Shown here in pieces: positions 1 to 6,133 of a stretch of DNA of 10,870 bases. The position numbers were made by a program, and so were the translations under genes. Position 1 is the stretch's first letter; the number at the start of each line of letters is the position of its first letter. The DNA is from Alphaproteobacteria bacterium HGW-Alphaproteobacteria-13 (GTDB lineage Bacteria > Pseudomonadota > Alphaproteobacteria > Sphingomonadales > Sphingomonadaceae), in the NCBI GenBank assembly GCA_002842935.1, contig PHEM01000079.1:1-10870 (forward strand), in the 5' to 3' direction. The notes below the pieces were generated by a model. It was not told the origin of the DNA and searched no databases. It saw only the letters and a program-made list of their open reading frames with translations.

Positions 1-98
1 ATCAAAACCAGTCGGCCGACTAAATCCCCGGGATGAAGGGGTCCTTTTTGCACGCCGATCACCCCACGAAGGGGGTGCCTATTGCACGCTGATCCTCA
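1..98 (+). mobile_element. IS21-family element, 3' (right) terminal region, partial
   Basis: The first ~98 bases look like the right end of an IS21-family insertion sequence. Two near-identical motifs of the form GGGGTCC..TTGCACGC(C/T)GATC lie in direct orientation at 36-60 and 69-94, as in the multiple terminal transposase-binding repeats of this family. The sequence just after the second motif ends in CA at 97-98, the dinucleotide conserved at IS21-family tips. Host coding sequence (frame without stops) begins immediately afterwards. A short open frame at 1-36, ending in TGA, could be the tail of istB, but it is too short to confirm. A 12-bp perfect palindrome (AGTCGGCCGACT) lies at 10-21. 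The family is inferred from motif memory and no search was run. Confidence 0.7.
36..94 (+). repeat. Two direct repeats in the IS21 terminus
   Basis: Copy 1 (36-60) and copy 2 (69-94) share AAGGGG, then a T-rich centre, then TTGCACGC and GATC. They differ at a few central positions and by one base in length. Their TTGCACGC cores start 34 bases apart. Spaced direct copies like these near the tips are typical of IS21-family ends, where the IstA transposase binds. Confidence 0.7.
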
Positions 99-260
99 GC
101 CATAGCTGCTGACGGCGTCGTCCTTGCCGCTTTCTCCTGGGTAAAGCTGAAAAGCGATCCAATGATAGTCATCTACGCGGCGATCGGCATCGTTCTGGTC
201 TTTGCAGGTGAACATCTCTTCCTGCAGCGAAGGGAACAGAACGAAGGCGAACCGAGTTAG
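99..260 (+). pseudogene. C-terminal remnant of a membrane protein truncated by the IS
   Basis: An open frame with no start codon of its own runs from the IS edge to TAG at 258-260, giving about 53 residues (AIAADGVVLAAF through NEGEPS). It contains a hydrophobic stretch (roughly IVIYAAIGIVLVFAG), preceded by a WVKLKSDPM segment and followed by a polar, charged tail. It therefore looks like the last transmembrane helix and tail of an integral membrane protein. The pattern of a short basic turn, a proline and a final helix recalls the end of ChrA-type chromate transporters, but I cannot establish that. The 5' part was removed when the IS arrived or by a later deletion. The stop lies 30 bases before the channel gene start, so the lost gene may have been the head of the same operon. 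Confidence 0.55.
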
Positions 261-278
261 AAAGGGAACCTGCAAACC

Positions 279-293
279 GGAGATAGAACTATA
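279..293 (+). promoter_or_regulatory. Shine-Dalgarno GGAGA placed before an ATA codon
   Basis: GGAGA at 279-283 sits 7 bases before ATA at 291-293, which is the ideal distance for a start codon. No ATG, GTG or TTG exists in this frame between the upstream stop (258-260) and TTG at 321. This makes ATA 291 the likely ancestral or actual start of the ion-channel gene. Confidence 0.6.
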
Positions 294-704
294 TCGCTTG
301 CGATAGTCATAGGTATTGTCTTGTTCCTAGCGGCTCTGTGGCTGCACCTTGGCATGATCCGCCTGGCAAGGCGGGCCGTCCAGCCTACCTCGGTTAATTC
401 TCTGCGACTGAGCCTCGCCTATCTCGTCGTGCTGGCCAGTCATCTGCTTGTGACCGGTCTTTTCGCCCTCGGCTTCGCGGGTGCTGCGAGAATGGGCCTC
501 GGCGGTTTCGACAAGGAGCCTGCCATGAGTGCGATGGACCTCTTCTATTTCTCGCTCATCAACATCACGACGCTCGGTCTCGGAGATATCTATCCGACCG
601 GGCATCTGAGCGCTCTGGCGGGGATCGAGTCGCTGACCGGATTCCTTCTGATCAGCTGCACCGCGCAATTCGTGTTCTCGACAATGAAAAAACAGGAGGC
701 CTAG
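291..704 (+). CDS. Small two-helix ion channel-like protein (potassium-channel pore domain)
   Basis: The product is a 137-residue inner-membrane protein (127 residues if the TTG at 321 is used). Counting from TTG 321, a pore loop with the filter-like signature T84-L-G-L-G-D89, inside NITTLGLGDIYP, matches the TxGxGD consensus of the two-TM potassium channel superfamily (ion_trans_2). The loop sits between a helix at about 33-55 and a last helix at about 97-118. An N-terminal hydrophobic segment precedes both. I chose ATA 291 because GGAGA lies 7 bases upstream and because the N-terminal helix is complete only from there. The conventional alternative, TTG 321, has only a weak AGG upstream and truncates that helix. 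The stop is one base before the DUF305 gene, so the two are translationally coupled. No cytosolic ligand-binding domain is present, and ion and gating are unknown. Confidence 0.8.
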   Translation: MSLAIVIGIVLFLAALWLHLGMIRLARRAVQPTSVNSLRLSLAYLVVLASHLLVTGLFALGFAGAARMGLGGFDKEPAMSAMDLFYFSLINITTLGLGDIYPTGHLSALAGIESLTGFLLISCTAQFVFSTMKKQEA

Positions 705-705
705 G

Positions 706-1281
706 ATGGATCACGCGGAACACAAAAAGGAGGGCGGAGGCGGCAGCAATTACTGGCGCTTCATGGCGATGGTCGCAACGTCGACCGTCATCATGTTTTT
801 CCTCATGTACGCGAACACCTATGATGCCGATCATTTCTTCTGGAGCGAAACACGCTTCTGGATGATGTTTGTTATGGGCGCGATGATGATGGTGGTCATG
901 CTTCTCTTTATGTGGGGCATGTACAAAGACCGGAAGAGGAACATGATCATCATCGGAGTGGGCGCACTCGTCTTTACGCTCGCTCTGTGGCTGGTGCGCA
1001 GTCAGAGCACGATCGACGATGTGGACTACATGTCGGCCATGATCCCGCACCACTCGATCGCGATCATGACCAGCGAACGTGCGCACCTCCGCGATCCGCG
1101 TACCCGTAAATTGGCACACGACATCATCGTCGCGCAGCGGCGTGAAATTGCGCAGATGAAATACCTGATCGCCGATATACGCGAGAATGGCGAACGCACG
1201 TCTGAGCGTCTGCCGGAGTGGCTCGAGGCCCCCGCAGCAGCGGTCTCTTCGCCGGCACCACAGGAAGGAGACGTCCAGTGA
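706..1281 (+). CDS. Membrane-anchored DUF305 family protein
   Basis: The protein has 191 residues. A short polar N-terminus rich in His, Lys and Gly is followed by three predicted membrane helices (about 17-36, 50-72 and 79-97). A C-terminal DUF305 domain (about 104-158) carries the family hallmark DYMSAMIPHHSIAIM (M109, M112, H115, H116, M121), and H138 and M151 are further possible ligands. DUF305 proteins are ferritin-like helical proteins repeatedly found beside copper genes, some secreted and some membrane-bound. The His/Met motif suggests metal binding, which is inferred here. The second helix is strikingly Met-rich (MMFVMGAMMMVVM). The ATG is preceded by AGGAGG, which overlaps the end of the channel gene. 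The 3' end overlaps the following lipoprotein gene by 4 bases (GTGA). Confidence 0.9.
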   Translation: MDHAEHKKEGGGGSNYWRFMAMVATSTVIMFFLMYANTYDADHFFWSETRFWMMFVMGAMMMVVMLLFMWGMYKDRKRNMIIIGVGALVFTLALWLVRSQSTIDDVDYMSAMIPHHSIAIMTSERAHLRDPRTRKLAHDIIVAQRREIAQMKYLIADIRENGERTSERLPEWLEAPAAAVSSPAPQEGDVQ

Positions 1282-1763
1282 ACAGGATCATTTTCGCGGC
1301 CTCCGCGCTGGCGCTCGGTGTTGCGGGCTGCAACCAGAACACCGCCCCGGGCAACGACCGGGAAGCCGAACTCGAACCTCCGGCCAGTCCTGCCGCGATC
1401 GAACCCGCTTCAGTCGCGCTCGCCAATGTCGCAACAGCGATCATCAAACCCGAAACAATGACCCCGGCCGACGTCAAGGCGATCGGCGGCACCGATGGCC
1501 GCTGCGTCTTCCGGCTCACCGAGGTCGGGTTTCCCAGTTTCATTTACGAGGCCGGGGGCGAGGGGTTCATCAAACTCAACGGCAAGCTCATTCCTTTGCA
1601 GGCAGCTGGAAAGGATCGCTTCACCAGCGACAATCTTCTCGTCGCGACACGCGCCGTTGACGAAACAGGCAACGCTGGAATGCAAGCGATGGAAGTGATC
1701 GTCGTTCCTCCAGAGGCGAACGACGAGATCGGCTACCGTGGCTATGTCAAATGTCCGGCATAA
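1278..1763 (+). CDS. Lipoprotein of unknown function
   Basis: This gene encodes a 161-residue predicted lipoprotein. The start is GTG at 1278, inside the GTGA overlap with the DUF305 stop and 7 bases after GGAAGGAG. Starting here puts a clean signal peptide (MNRIIFAASALALGVAGC) at the N-terminus with lipobox V15-A-G-C18, whereas a longer upstream frame would bury it. The mature part begins with an acidic, Pro/Ala-rich linker. A folded region follows, containing IGGTDGRCVFRLTEVGFPSF, GEGFIKLNGKLIPL and a C-terminal YRGYVKC with a last cysteine. C48-type spacing was not assigned; two cysteines besides the lipid-modified one could form a disulfide. I do not recognise the domain with certainty. 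Its place between two metal-associated genes suggests a periplasm-facing role in the same process. Confidence 0.8.
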   Translation: MNRIIFAASALALGVAGCNQNTAPGNDREAELEPPASPAAIEPASVALANVATAIIKPETMTPADVKAIGGTDGRCVFRLTEVGFPSFIYEAGGEGFIKLNGKLIPLQAAGKDRFTSDNLLVATRAVDETGNAGMQAMEVIVVPPEANDEIGYRGYVKCPA

Positions 1764-1773
1764 TGTGACTTGT

Positions 1774-1818
1774 GGCACCGGACGACCCGGGGTGCCCGGT
1801 GTTGTTTCCGGAAACAAC
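1774..1818. repeat. Two tandem inverted repeats in the operon gap
   Basis: The 68-base gap between the lipoprotein gene and the next gene holds two dyads. The first is GGCACC (1774-1779) with GGTGCC (1791-1796). The second is a perfect 18-bp palindrome, GTTGTTTCCGGAAACAAC (1801-1818), ending 3 bases before the ribosome binding site of the next gene. Neither is followed by a T run, so a simple intrinsic terminator is unlikely. An operator for a dimeric repressor, an mRNA-processing element or an RNA structure controlling translation are all possible. Confidence 0.5.
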
Positions 1819-1831
1819 TGCGGAGATGATG

Positions 1832-2116
1832 ATGGATAGCGACGGGAACGAAACACCGGGCGTTGATGGTCACTGGGATGCGAGCGAGCCCGGACATGCG
1901 GAGCTCGTCCAGATGCGCATTCGCATGATCGCGATGGAGAACCTTCTGCTCGCCGTCCTTGCCGGATCGGACCAGGAAACCCGTAGGCGCGTACGAGAGC
2001 GGGCGGACGAGATCCGGCCGAGACCAGACGCAGTCGATCATCCGCTCACCGAGTTGGCCCGCGCAGAAATGCTCCGGCTTCTCGAACGGGCGGAGCGTCG
2101 TGGAGATGGAAATTAG
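1832..2116 (+). CDS. Small hypothetical protein (94 aa)
   Basis: I do not recognise this gene. Three ATG codons in a row (1826, 1829, 1832) offer starts. The third is preferred because GGAG at 1822-1825 lies 6 bases before it, whereas the first leaves no spacer. A GTG at 1772 in the same frame would place coding sequence across both inverted repeats and is less likely. The product is soluble and highly charged, with an acidic N-terminus (DSDGNETPGVDG) and a helical body with many Arg and Glu. A central amphipathic helix (about ELVQMRIRMIAMENLLLAVL) is followed by a basic stretch and a second helix. There is no signal peptide and no cysteine. The stop is two bases from the DUF302 start, so the pair is probably co-translated. 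Confidence 0.65.
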   Translation: MDSDGNETPGVDGHWDASEPGHAELVQMRIRMIAMENLLLAVLAGSDQETRRRVRERADEIRPRPDAVDHPLTELARAEMLRLLERAERRGDGN

Positions 2117-2118
2117 AT

Positions 2119-2505
2119 ATGAGCTACTACTATTCAAAAATACTCGATGGCCCGATCGAAGCGGCACTCGAACGTGTTCGCTCCGCGCTCGGAACCGAAG
2201 GATTCGGGATCATCAACGAAATCGATATGTCCAAGACATTGAAGCAAAAGATCGGGGCCGATTTCCGTCCCTACCGAATTCTTGGCGCCTGCAATCCGGC
2301 TCTCGCCTACGAAGCACTGCAGATTGAGGATAAGGTTGGCACGATGTTGCCATGCAACGTGATCGTCCAGCAGCTGCCCTCCGGAGAGATCGAAGTTGCT
2401 GCCATCAACCCGGTCGCCTCGATGAGTGCGATCGACAACGAAGAACTGAAAAAGGCTGCGAACCAGGTCAAGAATAAGCTTGAAGCGGCAATCGATCGGC
2501 TGTGA
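2119..2505 (+). CDS. DUF302 family protein
   Basis: This 128-residue cytosolic protein covers the full DUF302 domain. Family landmarks are the N-terminal alpha/beta segment (MSKTLKQKIGADFRPYRILGACNP), the ALAYEAL helix, the MLPCNVIVQ strand and the late INPVASMSA segment. Both characteristic cysteines are present (C58, C79). Family function is unsettled: single-domain DUF302 proteins occur widely beside copper, arsenic and sulfur redox genes, and the two cysteines suggest metal or sulfur chemistry (inference). The ATG follows the previous stop by two bases, with GGAGATGGA upstream. It is the last gene of the + strand run and converges on the efflux operon after a 98-base gap with no convincing terminator. 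Confidence 0.9.
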   Translation: MSYYYSKILDGPIEAALERVRSALGTEGFGIINEIDMSKTLKQKIGADFRPYRILGACNPALAYEALQIEDKVGTMLPCNVIVQQLPSGEIEVAAINPVASMSAIDNEELKKAANQVKNKLEAAIDRL

Positions 2506-2603
2506 GCCGAGTTGCTCCTGTCGGCTCCTATCGACCGCTGAAAAGTGAAAGCAGGAGTTGCAGCGAACGGCGGCGTTGGATGCTTGGCCGTTCCCCACCA
2601 GCA

Positions 2604-2990
2604 TCACTTCTTTTCTATCGAGGTTATCTCGCTTCCTGAGTCGGCCATGCGAAAGCCGAAGGTGACCTCGTCGCCCACCTTGACCTTCATCCGTTCGCTT
2701 TCGTCCGCTTCAAAGGCCATCGTCATGGCAGGCCAGTCGACTGCTTCAACCGGGCCGTGATCAATCGTGATCGTTCCGGCCTCATCGTCGATAGCTGTAA
2801 CGGTGCCTTGCGCATTAGCCATCTGTCCCATCGCCTCGCCCATCTGCCCGCCCATCGGCATGGCGCCGTTCATAGGCATATCCTGGGACGCCATGGGCAT
2901 ATTCTCGCTTTGCTCCGGCTCGCTTTGTTCGCTGCAGGCAGCAAGTGCGAATGGGATGATGGCAATCATCAACCTGGTTGGGGTACGCAT
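2604..2990 (-). CDS. CusF-like copper/silver-binding lipoprotein
   Basis: This 128-residue protein has a lipoprotein signal with lipobox L16-A-A-C19, so it is probably tethered to a membrane facing the periplasm. A Met-rich linker (about 30-57) holds repeated MPM motifs. A CusF-type beta-barrel domain follows (about 60-127). The Cu(I)/Ag(I) ligand set of CusF is intact: H78, W86, M89 and M91, in the pattern HG..WPAMTM. CusF carries metal to the CusB/CusA pump; this protein probably does the same, with the Met linker adding capacity (inference). The ATG is preceded by AAGGAGATG, and the gene starts inside the last 22 bases of cusA, so it is the final cistron of the operon. E. coli instead places cusF between cusC and cusB. 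Confidence 0.9.
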   Translation of the reverse strand: MRTPTRLMIAIIPFALAACSEQSEPEQSENMPMASQDMPMNGAMPMGGQMGEAMGQMANAQGTVTAIDDEAGTITIDHGPVEAVDWPAMTMAFEADESERMKVKVGDEVTFGFRMADSGSEITSIEKK

Positions 2991-5900
2991 TCTTCATCTC
3001 CTTTGTCTTTCGTGGGATTAGCTTTCGGCTGCCGCATCAGCAGGTAGGCTGCGGGCAGCAGAAACATTGAGAGCAGCGGCGCGGTGATCATCCCGCCCAC
3101 CATGGGCGCGGCAATGCGGCTCATGACTTCTGCGCCGACTCCGCTCCCGATGAGGATCGGGAAAAGGCCGGCGAGGATAACCGCCACGGTCATCGCCTTG
3201 GGCCGCACGCGCAGCAGGGCCCCTTCTCGGATCGCTTCTCCGACTTCATTGCCGGCGGGGTCTTCGCCACGCCGTTGCAGCGCAGCTTTCAGATAGATGA
3301 GCATGACCACGCCAAATTCTGCCGAGACCCCGGCGAGCGCGATAAAACCGACCGCAGTTGCGACGGACTGATTGTAGCCCATCAGATAAAGAAGCCAGAA
3401 TCCGCCTGTCAGGGCGAACGGCAGCGTTCCCATGATCAGCAGTGCCTCATCGACCCGCCGGAATATAAGATAAAGTAGCAGGAAGATGATCGCGAGCGTT
3501 GCGGGCACCACGACCTGCAGCCGCTCGTAGGCGCGCGTAAGGTATTCAAATTGCCCCGCGTAGGACAGGCTGACACCCGGGGGCACTTCGAGTTTGTTCG
3601 CTACTGCCTGCTGGAGATCCGCAACCACAGCAGCAAGGTCGCGGCCGCGCACATCGACGTAGACATAGCTGGTCAGACGGCCCTGTTCGCTCTTGAGCAT
3701 CGGTGGCCCGTCGCTCACGCGCAAAGTCGCTATAGTGCCAAGGGTAATCTGCTGACCCGAAGGCGTGAGCACCGGGAGCGCCCGCAATTCGTCGATGCTG
3801 TCGCGGATTTCGCGCGGATAGCGAACATTGATCGGATAGCGCGCCAGCCCCTCGACGGTCCGGGCAACATTTGCACCGCCGATCGCGCCCGAGACGATCT
3901 GCTGCACGTCGGCAATGTTGAGGCCATAGCGGGCGGCCGCTGCCCGGTCGATGTCGACATCGACATAGCGCCCGCCCGACAACCGCTCGGCGAGCGCCGA
4001 GCTGACACCCGGTATATCTCCGGCGATATCTTCTATTCTCAGCGCTACCCGTTCGATCTCGCCCAGATCCTCGCCGGACACCTTGACGCCGATCGGACTC
4101 TTGATGCCGGTAGCCAGCATATCGATCCGGTTGCGGATCGGAGGGACCCAAACGTTGGCCAGACCGGGCACCTGGACCACCCTGTCGAGTTCCTCGACGA
4201 GCTTGTCGGGTGTCATTCCGGCACGCCACTCGTCGCGCGGCTTGAAGCGGATGGTGGTCTCGAACATCGTCAGGGGAGCAGGATCGGTCGCCGTGTCCGC
4301 CCGCCCCGCCTTTCCGAACACCGTCTCGACTTCCGGCACTGATTTGATCAGCCGGTCCGTTCGCTGGAGGAGCGCGGAGGCTTCCGCCGGAGACAGGCCA
4401 GGCAGGGCGCTCGGCATGTAAAGCAGGTCCCCTTCGTCGAGCGGGGGCAGAAATTCGCCGCCGAGCCGGGTGAAAGGTATGGCCGTGGTGAGGAAAATGG
4501 CTCCCGCGATGGCAAGTGTCAGCTTCGGTCGTCGCATGACCCAGTCGAGGCCGGGCCGGTAAGCCCGGGTCAGCCCGCGATTGATAAAGTTGCTGTCTTC
4601 CGAGGGAATCTTGCCCCGGATCAGCCAGCCCATGAGCACCGGCACCAGCGTGACCGAGAGGATCGCAGCCGCCGCCATCGCATAGGTCTTGGTGAAGGCG
4701 AGTGGTGCAAACAGCCGTCCTTCCTGCGCCTGCAGGGTGAAAACGGGAAGGAACGACAGCGTGATAATAAGCAGGCTGAAAAACAGTGCCGGGCCAACTT
4801 CCTTGGAGGCATCGGCGATGATGCGCCAGCGCTCCTTGACCGACAGAACGACATCAGGATTTTCCTGCTCCCAGCGTTCCAGATGCTTGTGAGCGTTCTC
4901 GATCATCACCACCGCCGCATCGACCATTGCCCCGATGGCGATGGCAATGCCGCCGAGCGACATGATGTTCGCGTTCACGCCCTGAAACCGCATGACTACG
5001 AAGGCGGCAAGGACGCCTAACGGCAGGGTCACTATGGCGACGAGAGCCGAGCGCGCGTGCCACAGGAACAGGGCGCACACGAGCGCCACGACGATGAACT
5101 CCTCGATGAGCTTGTGTGTCAGGTTCTCGACCGAGGCATCGATCAGCCGTGACCGGTCGTAGGTCGTGACGATTTCGACACCCTGCGGCAGGCTGGCCTG
5201 TAGGCTGGCGAGCCTCTGCTCGACTGCTGCGATCGCGCTACGCGCATCGGCGCCCTGGCGCAGGACCACGATCCCGCCGGCAACTTCGCCCTGGCCGTCG
5301 AGTTCGGCGATGCCCCGACGCATTTCCGGCCCGACCTGGATCGTCGCGACATCACCGAGCGTGACCGGGACGCCGACACCAACGGTCCTAAGTGGGATCT
5401 GCCTGAAGTCGTCAAGCGAAGTAAGATATCCTGACGCCCGAACCATGTATTCGGCTTCGCCCATCTCGACCACCGACCCGCCGGTTTCCTGGTTGGAGGC
5501 CTGGATCGCCCTCACAATCTCGGCATGGGTCACCCCGAAGGAGGCCATACGATAGGGATCGAGCACGATCTGGTACTGCCTGACCATGCCCCCGACACTG
5601 GCAACTTCGGCAATGCCCGGAATGGTCTTGAGCTCGTATCGCAGGAACCAGTCCTGGAGCGACCTGAGGCCTGAGAGATCATGCCCGCCGGACCGGTCGA
5701 CAAGCGCGTATTCGTAAATCCAACCTACGCCGGTGGCATCCGGTCCCAATGTGCTGGTCACCCCATCGGGGAGCCGGTTCTGCACCTGGTTGAGATATTC
5801 AAGGACGCGCGAACGCGCCCAGTAGAGGTCGGTGCCATCCTCGAAGATGATGTAGACATAGCTGTCGCCGAACATCGAGTAACCGCGCACTGTCTTGGCG

Positions 5901-6133
5901 CCCGGCACCGACAGCATCGTCGTGGCAAGCGGATAGGTAACCTGGTCCTCTACGATCCGCGGTGCCTGGCCGGGATAGTTGGATCGAACCACCACCTGCA
6001 CATCTGACAGGTCTGGAATGGCATCCACCGGCGTAGTCCGGACAGCCCAAAGCCCGCCAAGCGTAACGGCAATCGCTGTGAGGACTACGAACAGCCGGTT
6101 CGCTATCGACCAGTCGATAAGCCGGCCGATCAT
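2969..6133 (-). CDS. cusA: Cu(I)/Ag(I) RND efflux pump (CusA-like)
   Basis: This 1054-residue protein has the normal length of a heavy-metal RND pump (HME-RND). It has 12 membrane helices: one at 11-30, five between about 340 and 500, one at about 535-553, then the last five between about 875 and 1034. Two large periplasmic domains lie between them. Periplasmic site methionines are M573 (DLLYMPS), M623 (APLTMFETT) and M672 (NRIDMLATGIKSP). In the membrane, M391, M403, M410 and M486 form the rest of the Met path. D405, E939 and a lysine at 979 in RVRPKAM fit the proton relay. This pattern fits Cu(I)/Ag(I) specificity and argues against a divalent-metal CzcA. It uses proton import to push metal through CusB and CusC out of the cell. 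Its ATG overlaps the cusB stop as ATGA, with GGTGG upstream. Confidence 0.96.
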   Translation of the reverse strand: MIGRLIDWSIANRLFVVLTAIAVTLGGLWAVRTTPVDAIPDLSDVQVVVRSNYPGQAPRIVEDQVTYPLATTMLSVPGAKTVRGYSMFGDSYVYIIFEDGTDLYWARSRVLEYLNQVQNRLPDGVTSTLGPDATGVGWIYEYALVDRSGGHDLSGLRSLQDWFLRYELKTIPGIAEVASVGGMVRQYQIVLDPYRMASFGVTHAEIVRAIQASNQETGGSVVEMGEAEYMVRASGYLTSLDDFRQIPLRTVGVGVPVTLGDVATIQVGPEMRRGIAELDGQGEVAGGIVVLRQGADARSAIAAVEQRLASLQASLPQGVEIVTTYDRSRLIDASVENLTHKLIEEFIVVALVCALFLWHARSALVAIVTLPLGVLAAFVVMRFQGVNANIMSLGGIAIAIGAMVDAAVVMIENAHKHLERWEQENPDVVLSVKERWRIIADASKEVGPALFFSLLIITLSFLPVFTLQAQEGRLFAPLAFTKTYAMAAAAILSVTLVPVLMGWLIRGKIPSEDSNFINRGLTRAYRPGLDWVMRRPKLTLAIAGAIFLTTAIPFTRLGGEFLPPLDEGDLLYMPSALPGLSPAEASALLQRTDRLIKSVPEVETVFGKAGRADTATDPAPLTMFETTIRFKPRDEWRAGMTPDKLVEELDRVVQVPGLANVWVPPIRNRIDMLATGIKSPIGVKVSGEDLGEIERVALRIEDIAGDIPGVSSALAERLSGGRYVDVDIDRAAAARYGLNIADVQQIVSGAIGGANVARTVEGLARYPINVRYPREIRDSIDELRALPVLTPSGQQITLGTIATLRVSDGPPMLKSEQGRLTSYVYVDVRGRDLAAVVADLQQAVANKLEVPPGVSLSYAGQFEYLTRAYERLQVVVPATLAIIFLLLYLIFRRVDEALLIMGTLPFALTGGFWLLYLMGYNQSVATAVGFIALAGVSAEFGVVMLIYLKAALQRRGEDPAGNEVGEAIREGALLRVRPKAMTVAVILAGLFPILIGSGVGAEVMSRIAAPMVGGMITAPLLSMFLLPAAYLLMRQPKANPTKDKGDEECVPQPG

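Noticed and set aside
36..94. Short CRISPR-like repeat pair
   Set aside because: Only two imperfect copies with an 8-base gap, and they match the terminal repeat style of IS21-family elements.
652..1119. 155-codon open frame on the - strand across the DUF305 gene
   Set aside because: It lies opposite a gene with clear domain motifs, is His/Arg-rich as expected from reversed Met/Asp codons, and has no ribosome site or family resemblance.
1187..1660. 157-codon + strand frame across the DUF305/lipoprotein junction
   Set aside because: Arg/Gln/Ser-rich shadow frame with no signal peptide or domain; the GTG 1278 frame has a ribosome site and lipobox.
2506..2603. Bidirectional terminator between the convergent operons
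   Set aside because: Only a weak CTCCTG/CAGGAG pairing (2514-2519 with 2552-2557) with a long loop and no T run on either strand.
3546..5555. Several long open frames overlapping cusA on both strands (for example 3551-4342 + and 3546-4229 -)
   Set aside because: cusA is intact and conserved through the whole stretch; the other frames have low-complexity Arg/Ser/Gly composition typical of shadow frames in GC-rich genes.
2969..6133. CzcA-type Co/Zn/Cd pump
   Set aside because: The Met573/623/672 triad and the membrane Met residues are the Cu(I)/Ag(I) pattern, and CusF domains accompany it.
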